64,000 nt of DNA from Haematomicrobium sanguinis DSM 21259 (lineage in GTDB: Bacteria; Actinomycetota; Actinomycetes; Actinomycetales; Micrococcaceae), in NCBI RefSeq assembly GCF_000688395.1, contig NZ_JIAG01000008.1, positions 1 to 64,000 of the forward strand, given 5' to 3'. The notes beneath the pieces are model-generated. The model saw only the letters and a program-made list of their open reading frames with translations. It was not told where the DNA came from and did no database searches. Both the position numbers and the translations under genes were made by a program. Below are positions 1 through 9,655 of this stretch, piece by piece (the stretch's first letter is position 1; the number at the start of each line of letters is the position of its first letter).

Positions 1-1826
1 TCGCGGATCGCGTCGGCGGGGATGGGACCGTACCCGGAGAGCATCCCATCCTGCTCATCCAACCCCGCCAGAGTAGTGGCCGGGATCGTCACAAAGATTT
101 TCGCTTCACCGCGCAACCCCGACCGCGACCCCGAGGCAGTTTCTGGTTCTGCGCCGCCAGCGGAGCAGGTGGCCTCCGAAGCCTCGGCGCCGTTCCTGGT
201 GTCAGGCTGCACTGACGCGTCACCAGGATTCGCGGGGTGTTCGTGGATCACGCCGTCGGGGTCAACCCAGTAACACTCCTCACGCTCCCAGTCGTTCTCA
301 GGTGCCGAACTGTTTCCAGGATCGGGCACACGTGTCCCCTCACCACCGGTTTCGGGCGCAGTTGTCCCCTGGAACCCGGTTTCGGGCGTGGTGGTGTGGT
401 TGAACAAGTCATGGATCGAGTCGTAGGAGAGTCGCTCAGTCGGTGCTGAGCGGCTAGGACCAGTGTCTGCTGGTTCTTGGTCGCGTGGTGGCCACGACCC
501 AGGTTCGGCTGTGGGTCCAGAATCGGCTCCGGGCGCACTGGTCCCCTCAGCCTCGTCCGTGCTCTGGCTCGCGTCTGGGCCCGCGCCACTGGTCCCCGCT
601 GGGTTGGGTGGGGTGTTCGGGTAGGACTGGTTGTAGTTATGGGTGATCAGGTCGGTGAAGACATCGGCGATCAATTGTTTCAACGTACGAGTGTCGTTCT
701 CGGTTTTGGCGGTGATCGCGAAATCGGTGAGGGTGTTCATGAACCGGTGCGCCGCTATCGCCGGCAACAACCCGCTGATAGAGCACATCCCGTTCGACTC
801 ATTCGTGATCGACACGTACCGGTGCTTCATCTCCCGCCGCTCCCGCACCGCCAGCGGCTCAGCGTGTAACCGGTTCCGCGTGATCTCGGCGAACTTGGCC
901 ACATCATTGGCGGATCTGACCGGGTATTGACCGGTCACATCATATTTCGCCGGGAAAATAAACTCATGCACCCGCGCGTCATATTCAGCGGCTTGCTCAT
1001 CGGTCAGCCCGACACAGTGTTTTACCGCGGTTTTCACCAATCGGCTGTTCAACATTCCTGTGATGAACCGGGCTTCGAGTTTCGGGAGCCGGGACAAGGT
1101 CGCGGTGTCGATCAGCATCCCGGTCGTTACGAACTCGCTCCGACCCCACAAGAGCGCCAACTCACTGCCGAGACCCCAGAGCGCTTCGTCCATCGCCCTC
1201 ACGGACACGCCGCACCACACCCGCGGAAATGCCACCTCGGAGTCCTCCACATCCCGGGAATCAAACCCCGGGAAAAACGCCGAACCCTTAGGGAACCCAG
1301 TCCCAGCACTGGACGCCGGATCGGCGGCTAAGTTGGAAGAGTCAGTGCCCGTGGAGTTAGTGCCGGTGGGGTTGGCCCCAGCCAATGGGCCCGTAGCCGC
1401 GTTAGTGTTCGCGTTGGTAGGTGGAGTGACGGTGAACGCATCCTGATGTTTCCCTCGCCCCGAACCGCGACGTCCTTTGTTCCCCCCGATCGTCTCATCC
1501 AGGGGAAGGTCCAGGAGTCGTTCTTGCTCCTCGGCCTCCACGCTCAACGCGACACCCGCGGCCAGGTGCATTGCTGCCTCTACTTGCACCTGAGCACGCT
1601 CCAACAACTTCACCGCACCCAGGGCGTCGCGCTTGAACGCATCCGGGCTAAGCGCGCCGCGGGCCGCGGTCGAGGTGGATGGTGATGCCGGAACTGTGGG
1701 CACGGTGCCGTGAGGGTTCCGAAGATCCTGCTGAAACTCGTCCATGAGCTTTTCCATGCCACAGGCGAGCCGGGCGACCGCACTGGTGCGGACCCCGAGC
1801 TCTGTCTGTGCCATAGGAAACGTCAT
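1..1826 (-). CDS. DUF222 (13E12-repeat) protein, probably with a C-terminal HNH domain beyond the window; partial
   Basis: The reading frame is open on the minus strand from an ATG at 1826 to the left edge, so the 3' end is missing. About 608 codons are visible. The N-terminal half resembles DUF222/13E12 proteins, which usually end in an HNH nuclease domain. The last visible residues (SGYGPIPADAI) match the stretch that precedes HNH in this family. Roughly residues 395-565 form a low-complexity Pro/Thr/Gly/Glu-rich spacer with short repeats (TTTPETGFQG, TTAPETGGEG). A second in-frame ATG at 1814 is possible; neither start has a clear ribosome binding site. Family members occur in many copies in actinobacteria and their role is not settled. 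That a nuclease domain follows is inference. Confidence 0.8.
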   Translation of the reverse strand, partial: MTFPMAQTELGVRTSAVARLACGMEKLMDEFQQDLRNPHGTVPTVPASPSTSTAARGALSPDAFKRDALGAVKLLERAQVQVEAAMHLAAGVALSVEAEEQERLLDLPLDETIGGNKGRRGSGRGKHQDAFTVTPPTNANTNAATGPLAGANPTGTNSTGTDSSNLAADPASSAGTGFPKGSAFFPGFDSRDVEDSEVAFPRVWCGVSVRAMDEALWGLGSELALLWGRSEFVTTGMLIDTATLSRLPKLEARFITGMLNSRLVKTAVKHCVGLTDEQAAEYDARVHEFIFPAKYDVTGQYPVRSANDVAKFAEITRNRLHAEPLAVRERREMKHRYVSITNESNGMCSISGLLPAIAAHRFMNTLTDFAITAKTENDTRTLKQLIADVFTDLITHNYNQSYPNTPPNPAGTSGAGPDASQSTDEAEGTSAPGADSGPTAEPGSWPPRDQEPADTGPSRSAPTERLSYDSIHDLFNHTTTPETGFQGTTAPETGGEGTRVPDPGNSSAPENDWEREECYWVDPDGVIHEHPANPGDASVQPDTRNGAEASEATCSAGGAEPETASGSRSGLRGEAKIFVTIPATTLAGLDEQDGMLSGYGPIPADAIR

Positions 1827-2125
1827 AACACCACGCTATAACCCGGCACTGACATTGAGCACCCGAAAAACCCCAAATGTGGATAACTTCGGAAAATTTC
1901 CTAAAAATTTTTCCCTGTGGAGGAGCATCCACCCCAGCGACCGTCACCCCATGCGCACCCAGCGACTTCACTTCGTGCAGATTCGGCCCGCCAACAGGGA
2001 AGACGACCCGCATCTAAGCCCAATGTCAGAGCCGGATGCTACTGTTGCGCTACCAGGTGAGAATTATCGCTAAACCGCTGGGGTGAGTCGGTCTGGCATA
2101 AAAGCGTAAATATTTCGCTCCTATT
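1827..2125. other. Intergenic region, about 300 bp, A+T-rich in part
   Basis: This gap separates the start of the DUF222 gene from the end of the tetR gene, both on the minus strand. It must hold the DUF222 promoter, but I cannot place a convincing -35/-10 pair. A short hairpin at its right end (2098-2119) may terminate tetR. Short ORFs crossing it on both strands have no family resemblance and overlap the DUF222 gene in antisense. Confidence 0.5.
2098..2119 (-). terminator. Possible tetR terminator
   Basis: Read on the minus strand, AGCG and CGCT (2116-2119 and 2103-2106) pair around an A+T-rich loop and are followed by TTTTAT. The stem is short, so the call is weak. It lies just downstream of the tetR stop codon. 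Confidence 0.3.
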
Positions 2126-2770
2126 TTAAGAAACTGGAGCGCTGAGCGCAGCATAGGCCATGCTCGTCAACATCTCGCCCAACTGTCGGCCGGCAGCCGA
2201 TTCACTCCCGCGCTGCCTGCGGTGCAAGGTGTGCGGAGTGGAGTTGATCAGCCCAAACACCGCCTGCGCACGCTGACGCATTTGGCCGCGCTCGGTGCCG
2301 GGAAAAAGCTGAACCAGCGCATCAACCCAGACGTCCACGTAGGCGCGCTGGAGACTCTTAACCTCTTTGACGTCATCCTCGCTCAACGCGTTCAAGTCTC
2401 GATCTTGAACTCGAATCACCGCGGCATTGTCCAAAGCAAACGCCACCTGAAAGCGCACCAACTCCCGCAAAGTTTCAGAAGCGTCAAGGGCTCGCGAAAC
2501 CACCGCGCGCGCTCCGTCCAACAAACCCACGGATACATCTACCAAGAGCGCCCCCAACACCGCCTGCTTCCCTGCAAAGTGCCGATACACCGCGGGCCCG
2601 CTCACACCGGTCGCCGCTCCCAGGTCCTCAATGGAAACCCCGTTGTAACCATGCTCGGCAAATAACTCCGCCGCCGCGCTCAACATCGCCTCCCGGCGTT
2701 GCGCCTTAGCAGCGCTGCGCTCGGTGAGGTGAACCGGGGAGGCGAGGGCTCCGCCGTCGTGCTTTTCCAT
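2126..2770 (-). CDS. TetR-family regulator of the leucine/branched acyl-CoA operon
   Basis: This 214-residue protein has a TetR N-terminal helix-turn-helix at about residues 22-70 (AAELFAEHGYNGVSIEDLG, then VSGPAVYRHFAGKQ) and a helical ligand-binding C-terminus. It is divergent from the accD1 operon, the same layout as Rv2506 beside accD1/accA1 in Mycobacterium tuberculosis. It most likely represses the operon and itself and responds to an acyl-CoA intermediate. A perfect inverted repeat between the two genes is the likely operator. Ligand and targets are inferred from context. Confidence 0.9.
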   Translation of the reverse strand: MEKHDGGALASPVHLTERSAAKAQRREAMLSAAAELFAEHGYNGVSIEDLGAATGVSGPAVYRHFAGKQAVLGALLVDVSVGLLDGARAVVSRALDASETLRELVRFQVAFALDNAAVIRVQDRDLNALSEDDVKEVKSLQRAYVDVWVDALVQLFPGTERGQMRQRAQAVFGLINSTPHTLHRRQRGSESAAGRQLGEMLTSMAYAALSAPVS

Positions 2771-2815
2771 GCTTTTCCCTCAAGGTGGACATCTGTGAGT
2801 CAAGCTACTAGCCTT

Positions 2816-2843
2816 ATTTCAGTTAGTAAAGACTAACTGAAAT
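2816..2843. promoter_or_regulatory. Perfect inverted repeat, likely TetR operator
   Basis: ATTTCAGTTAGT (2816-2827) and its exact reverse complement ACTAACTGAAAT (2832-2843) are separated by AAAG. The 28-bp element sits 45 bp upstream of the regulator start and 41 bp upstream of the accD1 start, where one dimeric or tetrameric TetR site could control both promoters. Confidence 0.8.
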
Positions 2844-2884
2844 TCGCGGCTAACGGTGGCCGCATCGACCAGGAAGCGCACTGG

Positions 2885-4486
2885 ATGCAAACTCTTCGTT
2901 CCCAGGTGGATCCCGACGCGCCTGAATTTCTCGCCAACGCCGCGGCCCAAAAAGAGCTTGCCGCAGAACTTCGCGAGCACCTTGCGAAAACCGCCTTGGG
3001 CGGCCCGGAAAAATCGCGCGAAAAGCACGTGGCCCGCGGGAAACTCCTCGCTCGCGATCGCATTGCCCAGCTCCTCGACGCCGATTCCCCATTCCTAGAA
3101 ATCGCGCCACTCGCCGCCAACGGGATGTACAACAATGACGCTCCGGCCGCCGGGGTCGTCGCCGGGATTGGATTGGTGCATAACCAGCCCATCCTCGTGA
3201 TCGCCAATGACGCCACCGTCAAGGGCGGCACGTATTTCCCGATGACCGTCAAAAAACACCTGCGCGCGCAAGAAATCGCCGCCGAAAACAACCTTCCCTG
3301 CGTCTACCTCGTCGATTCCGGCGGCGCATTCTTGCCCATGCAGGACGAGGTCTTTCCCGATAAAGAGCACTTTGGTCGCATCTTTTATAACCAAGCCAAT
3401 ATGTCCGCCCGAGGAATTCCGCAGATTGCCGCGGTCATGGGTTCCTCCACCGCCGGCGGTGCCTACGTCCCGGCCATGAGTGATGAGACCGTCATCGTCA
3501 AGGAACAGGGCACCATCTTCCTCGGCGGCCCGCCGCTCGTGAAGGCGGCGATCGGTGAAGTCGTGACCCCGGAAGAACTTGGCGGCGGCCTCATGCACTC
3601 GAGCAAATCCGGCGTCACCGACCACCTCGCCGAAAACGATGAACACGCTCTCCAAATAGTGCGCGACATTATTTCCACGCTCCCCGAACAAGACTTTGGC
3701 CTCGATGACATCGTCATTCCGCCGACCGCCAATGAAGACGAAATTTACGGGGTTGTCCCGGTCGACGTGAACGCCCCCTATGACGTCCACGAAGTCATTG
3801 CCCGGCTCGTCGACGGCAGCGAATTCGCCGAATTCAAAAAACTCTACGGTGAAACCCTTGTCACCGGATTCGCGAAAATCCACGGCCACCAGGTCGGCAT
3901 CATTGCCAACAACGGCGTTCTCTTTTCCGAAGCCGCACTAAAAGGCGCCCACTTCATCGAGCTGTGCGATCAGCGCGGCATCCCGCTCATCTTCCTGCAA
4001 AATATCTCCGGTTTCATGGTCGGCAAAGACTACGAAGCCGGGGGCATCGCCAAAAACGGCGCGAAAATGGTCACCGCCGTCGCCTCCACGCGGGTTCCCA
4101 AACTGACCGTGGTGATCGGCGGCTCCTTCGGCGCCGGGAACTACTCCATGTGCGGCCGGGCGTATTCGCCAAGATTCCTCTGGATGTGGCCGAACGCGCG
4201 TATCTCCGTCATGGGCGGCGCCCAAGCGTCCGGCGTCCTCTCCACCGTCAAACGCGACCAACTCGAAGCGCAAGGCAAAGAGTGGAGCCAAGAGGAAGAA
4301 GAGGAATTCCGCCAACCCATCCGCGAGCAGTTCGAGAACCAGGGCAACCCGTACTACTCGACCGCACGCCTGTGGGATGACGGCATCATCGACCCGAAAG
4401 ACACCCGCCGCATCCTCGGCATGGCGCTGGACGTGGTCACCAAGGAAGATCTGCCCGAGTCCAACTTCGGATTGTTCAGGATGTAG
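2885..4486 (+). CDS. accD1: Acyl-CoA carboxylase beta subunit, methylcrotonyl-CoA carboxylase type
   Basis: The 533-residue carboxyltransferase transfers CO2 from biotin to 3-methylcrotonyl-CoA, giving 3-methylglutaconyl-CoA in leucine breakdown. It has the two-lobed crotonase-like fold: [14 protein letters not shown] near residue 187 in the N-lobe and [18 protein letters not shown] near residue 412 in the C-lobe. Both are typical of methylcrotonyl-CoA carboxylase rather than propionyl- or acetyl-CoA carboxylase. AGGA at 2871-2874 is a plausible ribosome binding site for the ATG at 2885. It is the first gene of the operon, and the biotin-carrying partner follows after 12 bp. Substrate preference is inferred from similarity and context. 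Confidence 0.93.
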   Translation: MQTLRSQVDPDAPEFLANAAAQKELAAELREHLAKTALGGPEKSREKHVARGKLLARDRIAQLLDADSPFLEIAPLAANGMYNNDAPAAGVVAGIGLVHNQPILVIANDATVKGGTYFPMTVKKHLRAQEIAAENNLPCVYLVDSGGAFLPMQDEVFPDKEHFGRIFYNQANMSARGIPQIAAVMGSSTAGGAYVPAMSDETVIVKEQGTIFLGGPPLVKAAIGEVVTPEELGGGLMHSSKSGVTDHLAENDEHALQIVRDIISTLPEQDFGLDDIVIPPTANEDEIYGVVPVDVNAPYDVHEVIARLVDGSEFAEFKKLYGETLVTGFAKIHGHQVGIIANNGVLFSEAALKGAHFIELCDQRGIPLIFLQNISGFMVGKDYEAGGIAKNGAKMVTAVASTRVPKLTVVIGGSFGAGNYSMCGRAYSPRFLWMWPNARISVMGGAQASGVLSTVKRDQLEAQGKEWSQEEEEEFRQPIREQFENQGNPYYSTARLWDDGIIDPKDTRRILGMALDVVTKEDLPESNFGLFRM

Positions 4487-4498
4487 GGGATAAAGACC

Positions 4499-6541
4499 AT
4501 GAGCACACCATTCACCAAGGTCCTGATCGCCAACCGCGGCGAAATCGCCTGCCGCATCATCGAAACCCTGCGCACCATGGGCATCCAATCCGTTGCCGTC
4601 TACTCGGACGCGGACGCGAACGCCAAGCACGTCCAGCTCGCCGACGAGGCGGTCAATATCGGCCCGGCGCCGGCCACCGAGTCCTATCTGAACATCGCAA
4701 ACATTGTGCGCGCCGCCCAAGACACCGGCGCCCAAGCGGTCCACCCCGGCTACGGCTTCCTGAGCGAAAACCAGGACTTCGCCAGCGCCCTGAACGAAGC
4801 CGGAATCACCTTCATCGGCCCGTCCGTCCACTCGCTACACCTCATGGGTGACAAAATCCGCTCCAAAAACCACGTCAAGGAACACGGCGTGCCGGTAGTC
4901 CCCGGGATCAGCGAGCCCGGCCTCACCGACGCGCAACTCGAAGCAGCCGCCGCAGACATCGGCTACCCGATCCTCATCAAACCGAGCGCGGGCGGCGGCG
5001 GCAAGGGCATGGAAGCGGTCCAGTCCGCCACAGAGCTGAAGCCAGCCATTGAAACCGCGCGCCGTGTCGCCGCGAAATCCTTCGGCGATGACACCCTCTT
5101 CCTTGAGCGCCTGGTCCAAACCCCGCGACACATCGAAATCCAGGTCCTCGCCGATAAACACGGCAACGTCATCCACCTGGGCGAACGCGAATGCTCGCTG
5201 CAGCGCCGCCACCAAAAGGTCATCGAGGAGGCACCCAGCGCACTCCTGACCGAAGAGCAGCGCGAACGCATGGGCCAAGCCGCCGTCGCCGCCGCGAAAT
5301 CCGTGGACTACTGGGGTGCGGGCACGGTTGAATTCCTGCTTTCCAACGAGAACCCGGACGAGTTCTTCTTCATGGAAATGAACACTCGCCTCCAGGTCGA
5401 GCACCCGGTGACCGAAATGGTGACCGGTATCGATTTGGTGGAACAGCAGGTGCGGATCGCGCAAGGCGAGCCGCTCGATTTGGCGAGCAACGCCGTCGAA
5501 CTTCAGGGCCACGCCGTGGAAGCGCGCGTCTACGCGGAGAACCCGGCCAAGGATTTCCTGCCCTCCACAGGCACCATCCAGTACCTCGACGAGCCGACCG
5601 GCCCCGGCATCCGCGTCGATTCCGCGCTCGTGGACGGGCTCGAAATTTCCGCGCACTATGACCCGATGCTCGCCAAGGTCATTGCCTGGGGGCCGGACCG
5701 CACGCAGGCGCTGGCCCGGCTCGACGAGGCGCTCAGCACCATGACGGTCCTCGGCGTCGATACCAATATCGACTATTTGCGCGCGCTTCTCGCCGACCCG
5801 GACGTGCAGGCCGGTCGCCTGGACACCGGGCTGATCGAGCGCAAACTGGACACCATGACCGCGCAGGAATTGCCCGAGTCTGCGCTGCACTTTGCCGCGC
5901 AGGCGCTCGTCGACGCGCGTCGCTCGAGTGCCGAGGAGCACGCGGGCGACCCCTGGTTCGCCGCCGATGGCTGGCAACTTGCCGGTGCCCGCCCGGGCGT
6001 CGTCACGCTGGTTCGCGACGGGCAACGGCACCGCGTTACCGTGCCGGGCGCGGACAGCGGCACGCCGGATGGCGTCGCGGTGGTGCAGCAGAACATTGGC
6101 GCCACCGAGGATTCCACGAGCGCGGATATTTGGCTGAAAACCGCCGGGTTCGCCGGACATTTTGCCGCGCCGAGCCGCGCGGAACTCGTTGACATGATGC
6201 TCGACGACGCCACTCACCAACCCGGCTCGGCAAGCCCGGACGTTCGGTCGCCAATGCCCGGGACGGTCGTGGCGGTTGCCGTGGAATCCGGGCAAACCGT
6301 GAGCGCCGGGCAAGTGGTGGCCTCCGTGGAGGCCATGAAAATGGAGCACCACATGCGCGCCGAAATCGACGGCACCGTAACGATCAGCGTCAAGCCCGGC
6401 GACGTGGTGCGCGGCGACCAGGTGGTCGCGACCGTGACGCCGGCCACGCCCGAGCCCGCCGAACCCGCCGAACCCGCCGAGCCCAGCGCGCCCGCGGCGC
6501 CCGCCGACACCCCAGACTCATCCGAGAACCCCACCAACTAG
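4499..6541 (+). CDS. accA1: Biotin carboxylase/biotin carboxyl carrier alpha subunit
   Basis: This 680-residue protein supplies carboxybiotin to the beta subunit just upstream. The biotin carboxylase part starts with IANRGEIACRII, has the ATP-grasp glycine loop GGGGKGM near residue 163 and the conserved EMNTRLQVEHPVTE near 293. The carrier domain is at the C-terminus, with biotinylation motif EAMKMEH near residue 610. After the carrier there is an unusual Pro/Ala/Glu tail containing EPAEPAEPAEP, which looks disordered. The order accD1-accA1-acyl-CoA dehydrogenase supports methylcrotonyl-CoA carboxylase. Confidence 0.95.
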   Translation: MSTPFTKVLIANRGEIACRIIETLRTMGIQSVAVYSDADANAKHVQLADEAVNIGPAPATESYLNIANIVRAAQDTGAQAVHPGYGFLSENQDFASALNEAGITFIGPSVHSLHLMGDKIRSKNHVKEHGVPVVPGISEPGLTDAQLEAAAADIGYPILIKPSAGGGGKGMEAVQSATELKPAIETARRVAAKSFGDDTLFLERLVQTPRHIEIQVLADKHGNVIHLGERECSLQRRHQKVIEEAPSALLTEEQRERMGQAAVAAAKSVDYWGAGTVEFLLSNENPDEFFFMEMNTRLQVEHPVTEMVTGIDLVEQQVRIAQGEPLDLASNAVELQGHAVEARVYAENPAKDFLPSTGTIQYLDEPTGPGIRVDSALVDGLEISAHYDPMLAKVIAWGPDRTQALARLDEALSTMTVLGVDTNIDYLRALLADPDVQAGRLDTGLIERKLDTMTAQELPESALHFAAQALVDARRSSAEEHAGDPWFAADGWQLAGARPGVVTLVRDGQRHRVTVPGADSGTPDGVAVVQQNIGATEDSTSADIWLKTAGFAGHFAAPSRAELVDMMLDDATHQPGSASPDVRSPMPGTVVAVAVESGQTVSAGQVVASVEAMKMEHHMRAEIDGTVTISVKPGDVVRGDQVVATVTPATPEPAEPAEPAEPSAPAAPADTPDSSENPTN

Positions 6542-6549
6542 AGGACACC

Positions 6550-7713
6550 ATGCCCGATTTTCAGCTCGAAGAAGAGTACCAAGACCTTTCCGACACCGTC
6601 CGCGAGTTCGCAGACACCGTGATCGCCCCGGTCTCCGCCAAGCACGATGAAGAGCACACCTTCCCCTACGAGATCCAAAAGCAAATGGCTGAAATGGGGC
6701 TGTTCGGCCTGCCCTTCCCGGAGCAGTACGGCGGCATGGATGGCGACTACTTCGCCCTCGCCCTTGCGCTGGAGCAGATCGCGCGCGTAGACCAGTCCGT
6801 CGCGATCACCCTGGAAGCAGGAGTGTCCCTTGGCGCCATGCCCGTCTACCGATTCGGCACCGAAGAGCAAAAACAAGAGTGGCTCCCGCAACTGGCCAGC
6901 GGCCAAGCGCTCGGTGCGTTCGGCCTGACCGAGCCGGAAGCCGGCAGCGACGCGGGTGGCACCAAGACCACCGCGCGCCTAGAGAACGGCGAATGGGTTA
7001 TTAACGGCGCAAAAGAGTTCATCACCAACTCCGGCACCGACATCACCCGCCTGGTGACCGTCACCGCTGTCACCGGTCAAGAAGAACGCCCGGACGGTAC
7101 CGTCAAGAAGGAAATCTCCACCATCTTGGTGCCCACCGATACACCCGGTTTTGAAGCGCGCCCGGCATACAACAAGGTCGGCTGGAACGCCTCGGACACC
7201 CACCCGCTCAGCCTTTCCGACGTGCGCGTGCCTGAAGCCAATCTCCTGGGCACCCGCGGCCGCGGCTACGCCAACTTCCTCTCCATCTTGGACGAGGGCC
7301 GCATCGCCATCGCCGCGCTCGCGACCGGCGCCGCGCAGGGCTGTGTCGAATACGCGACCCAGTACGCCAAGGAGCGCCAGGCGTTCGGGCACAACATTGG
7401 CTCCTACCAGGCCATCCAGTTTAAGATCGCCCGCATGGCCGCCCGCGCACACACCGCGCGCCTGGCCTACTATGACGCGGCGGCGCGAATGCTCGCCGGA
7501 AAGCCCTTCAAAACTGAGGCCGCAATTGCCAAAATGGTGGCAGGAGAGGCGGCCATGGACAACGCCCGCGACGCCACCCAAGTCTTTGGCGGGTACGGCT
7601 TCATGAACGAATTCCCCGTCGCCCGCCACTACCGGGACTCCAAGATCCTGGAGGTCGGGGAAGGCACCACCGAAGTTCAGCTCATGCTCATCGCCCGCTC
7701 GCTCGGACTCTAA
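6550..7713 (+). CDS. Acyl-CoA dehydrogenase, branched-chain (isovaleryl-CoA) type
   Basis: A 387-residue flavoprotein of the usual acyl-CoA dehydrogenase length, probably oxidising isovaleryl-CoA to 3-methylcrotonyl-CoA and passing electrons to ETF. The N-terminal motif [19 protein letters not shown], the substrate/FAD loop [12 protein letters not shown] (about residue 124) and the C-terminal [10 protein letters not shown] (about residue 368) are visible. The glutamate in the last motif corresponds to the catalytic base of short-chain acyl-CoA dehydrogenases. It starts 8 bp after accA1 and matches the position of fadE19 in the mycobacterial operon. A broader 2-methyl-branched substrate range cannot be excluded. 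Confidence 0.92.
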   Translation: MPDFQLEEEYQDLSDTVREFADTVIAPVSAKHDEEHTFPYEIQKQMAEMGLFGLPFPEQYGGMDGDYFALALALEQIARVDQSVAITLEAGVSLGAMPVYRFGTEEQKQEWLPQLASGQALGAFGLTEPEAGSDAGGTKTTARLENGEWVINGAKEFITNSGTDITRLVTVTAVTGQEERPDGTVKKEISTILVPTDTPGFEARPAYNKVGWNASDTHPLSLSDVRVPEANLLGTRGRGYANFLSILDEGRIAIAALATGAAQGCVEYATQYAKERQAFGHNIGSYQAIQFKIARMAARAHTARLAYYDAAARMLAGKPFKTEAAIAKMVAGEAAMDNARDATQVFGGYGFMNEFPVARHYRDSKILEVGEGTTEVQLMLIARSLGL

Positions 7714-7748
7714 AAACCCGGACACGGTTCACGGCAAGAAAGGCACTC

Positions 7749-8501
7749 ATGATTGACAAGGTTTATGCCACCGCCGCCGAAGCGGTGGCGGACATTGGCA
7801 CCGGGGCGAGCATCGCCGTCGGAGGCTTTGGCCTCTCCGGAATCCCCGAAACGCTCATTAACGCGGTGCACGATCAGGGCGCCACCGACCTCGTCACCGT
7901 GTCCAACAATTGCGGAGTCGACGGCTGGGGTCTTGGCGTGCTGCTCGAATCCGGCCGTATCCGCCGCACGATCTCCTCCTACGTGGGTGAGAACAAGGAG
8001 TTCGCGCGCCAGTATTTGGCCGGTGAACTCGAGGTGGAACTCACCCCGCAGGGCACGCTCGCCGAAAAGCTTCGGGCCGGGGGAGCGGGCATCCCCGCGT
8101 TCTACACACCAGCGGGGTATGGCACCCAGATTTCCGAGGGGGGTCTGCCCGTGAAGTACGACGGCGATGGCCAAGTAGCCATCGCATCGGCACCGAAAGA
8201 GACTCGGGAATTCAACGGCCAGCACTACGTGCTGGAAGAATCGCTGACCCCGGATTTCGCGTTGGTGCACGCCTGGAAGGGCGACCGGCACGGCAACCTC
8301 ATTTTCCATGAGTCGGCGATGAACTTTAATCCGCTGTGTGCCACCGCCGGGCGCATCACCATTGCCTCGGTGGAAGAACTCGTGGAACCGGGGGAGTTGG
8401 ACCCGAACTTCATTCACACCCCGGGTATTTTTGTGCAGCGCGTGGTGCACACTCCGAATCCGGAAAAGCGGATCGAAAAGCGAACGGTACGGGAGGCGTA
8501 G
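7749..8501 (+). CDS. scoA: 3-oxoacid CoA-transferase subunit A
   Basis: The 250-residue alpha subunit of succinyl-CoA:3-ketoacid CoA-transferase. The N-terminal glycine-rich stretch [16 protein letters not shown] and the [11 protein letters not shown] motif are characteristic. With ScoB it would convert acetoacetate, an end product of leucine breakdown, to acetoacetyl-CoA using succinyl-CoA. AAGAAAGG about 7 bp upstream of the ATG is a good ribosome binding site. The scoB gene starts 3 bp after this stop, as expected for subunits made together. Confidence 0.93.
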   Translation: MIDKVYATAAEAVADIGTGASIAVGGFGLSGIPETLINAVHDQGATDLVTVSNNCGVDGWGLGVLLESGRIRRTISSYVGENKEFARQYLAGELEVELTPQGTLAEKLRAGGAGIPAFYTPAGYGTQISEGGLPVKYDGDGQVAIASAPKETREFNGQHYVLEESLTPDFALVHAWKGDRHGNLIFHESAMNFNPLCATAGRITIASVEELVEPGELDPNFIHTPGIFVQRVVHTPNPEKRIEKRTVREA

Positions 8502-8504
8502 CAC

Positions 8505-9140
8505 ATGGCACTGTCACGGCAAGAGCTCGCGGCGCGGGTTGCCCAGGAACTCGAAGACGGCCAGTACGTCAATCTTGGTATCGGGATGCCCACCCTCATT
8601 CCGAACTACATTCCCGAGGGCGTCGAAGTGGTGTTGCACTCGGAAAACGGCATCCTCGGTGTGGGGCCGTACCCCACCGAGGATGAGGTCGATCCGGACC
8701 TGATCAACGCCGGTAAGGAAACGGTCACCGTGAATCCGGGCGCGGCGTTCTTTAACTCTTCCGAGTCCTTCGGGATGATTCGCGGCTCGCACGTGGATTT
8801 GGCTGTCCTGGGTGCCATGGAAGTGGCAGAAAACGGGGATCTGGCGAACTGGATGATTCCGGGCAAAATGGTCAAGGGCATGGGCGGTGCAATGGACCTG
8901 GTATGGGGTGCCAAACGCGTGATCGTCATGATGGATCACGTGGACAAGGCAGGAAACCCGAAGATCGTCGAACGGTGCACATTGCCGCTGACCGGCAAGG
9001 GATGTGTCGACACGATCATCACCGATCTTGCGGTGATCGACGTGACTGACGGGGGACTGGTATTGCGCGAAACCGCTCCGGGCGTGAGCGTCGAGGACGT
9101 GGTGGCCAAGACCGGTGCAGCTCTGAAGGTCGCCTCATGA
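8505..9140 (+). CDS. scoB: 3-oxoacid CoA-transferase subunit B
   Basis: The 211-residue beta subunit of the heterodimeric CoA-transferase. It contains [14 protein letters not shown] and the [11 protein letters not shown] segment; the glutamate of SENG is the residue that forms the covalent CoA thioester in this family. [16 protein letters not shown] is also conserved. Its end overlaps the start of the MaoC gene by 4 bp (ATGA), showing translational coupling inside the operon. Confidence 0.94.
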   Translation: MALSRQELAARVAQELEDGQYVNLGIGMPTLIPNYIPEGVEVVLHSENGILGVGPYPTEDEVDPDLINAGKETVTVNPGAAFFNSSESFGMIRGSHVDLAVLGAMEVAENGDLANWMIPGKMVKGMGGAMDLVWGAKRVIVMMDHVDKAGNPKIVERCTLPLTGKGCVDTIITDLAVIDVTDGGLVLRETAPGVSVEDVVAKTGAALKVAS

Positions 9141-9655
9141 GCGAAAAGCGGATTATTACCCAGCGCGGACTGTACTTTGACGAGCTGGAAGAGGGCGTCA
9201 TTTATCGCCACCAACCGGGGCGCACGCTGAGCGAAGCCGACAATATCCTCTTCACCACCCTGACCATGAACACCCAGGCGTTGCACCTGGACGCGGCGTT
9301 TAGCGAGAGCCAACCTTTTGGGCGGCGGCTCGTGAATTCGATGCTGACCCTCTCGACGCTGGTGGGCCTGTCGGTGTCGCAACTGACCCAGGGCACCATC
9401 ATCGGCCAGCTCGGCCTGGACAAGGTGGTTTTCCCCAAACCGGTGTTTCACGGGGACACGCTTTACGCCGAATCCGAGGTGCTCTCCAAACGGCCGTCGA
9501 AGTCGCGGCCCGGGCAAGGGATCGTGGTATTTGGGTTGATTGGCCGGAATCAATCCGGAGAGGTTGTTGCGCAAGCGGAACGGACCGTTCTGATGAAGGC
9601 GCAGGAATCCACCGGTCAGAGCGCGGAAGACGAGTCCTGGGAGGGACATTCGTGA
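9137..9655 (+). CDS. MaoC-like hot-dog fold enoyl-CoA hydratase
   Basis: A 172-residue MaoC-type protein starting with [25 protein letters not shown] and containing [10 protein letters not shown], both typical of the family. In this operon it most likely hydrates 3-methylglutaconyl-CoA to HMG-CoA. Its counterpart Rv2499c next to citE is thought to act in the same branch with R-stereospecificity. It overlaps scoB by 4 bp and the CitE-like gene by 4 bp. The exact substrate is inferred from context. Confidence 0.88.
   Translation: MSEKRIITQRGLYFDELEEGVIYRHQPGRTLSEADNILFTTLTMNTQALHLDAAFSESQPFGRRLVNSMLTLSTLVGLSVSQLTQGTIIGQLGLDKVVFPKPVFHGDTLYAESEVLSKRPSKSRPGQGIVVFGLIGRNQSGEVVAQAERTVLMKAQESTGQSAEDESWEGHS

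Noticed and set aside
1744-2073. 109-codon plus-strand frame near the left end
   Set aside because: It overlaps the start of the DUF222 gene in antisense, has no ribosome binding site and no recognisable family.
4835-6352. 505-codon open frame opposite accA1
   Set aside because: It lies fully antisense to a well-supported gene; its composition (Gly, Arg, His, Val, Asp) is that of a shadow frame in G+C-rich coding DNA, and no motif is visible.
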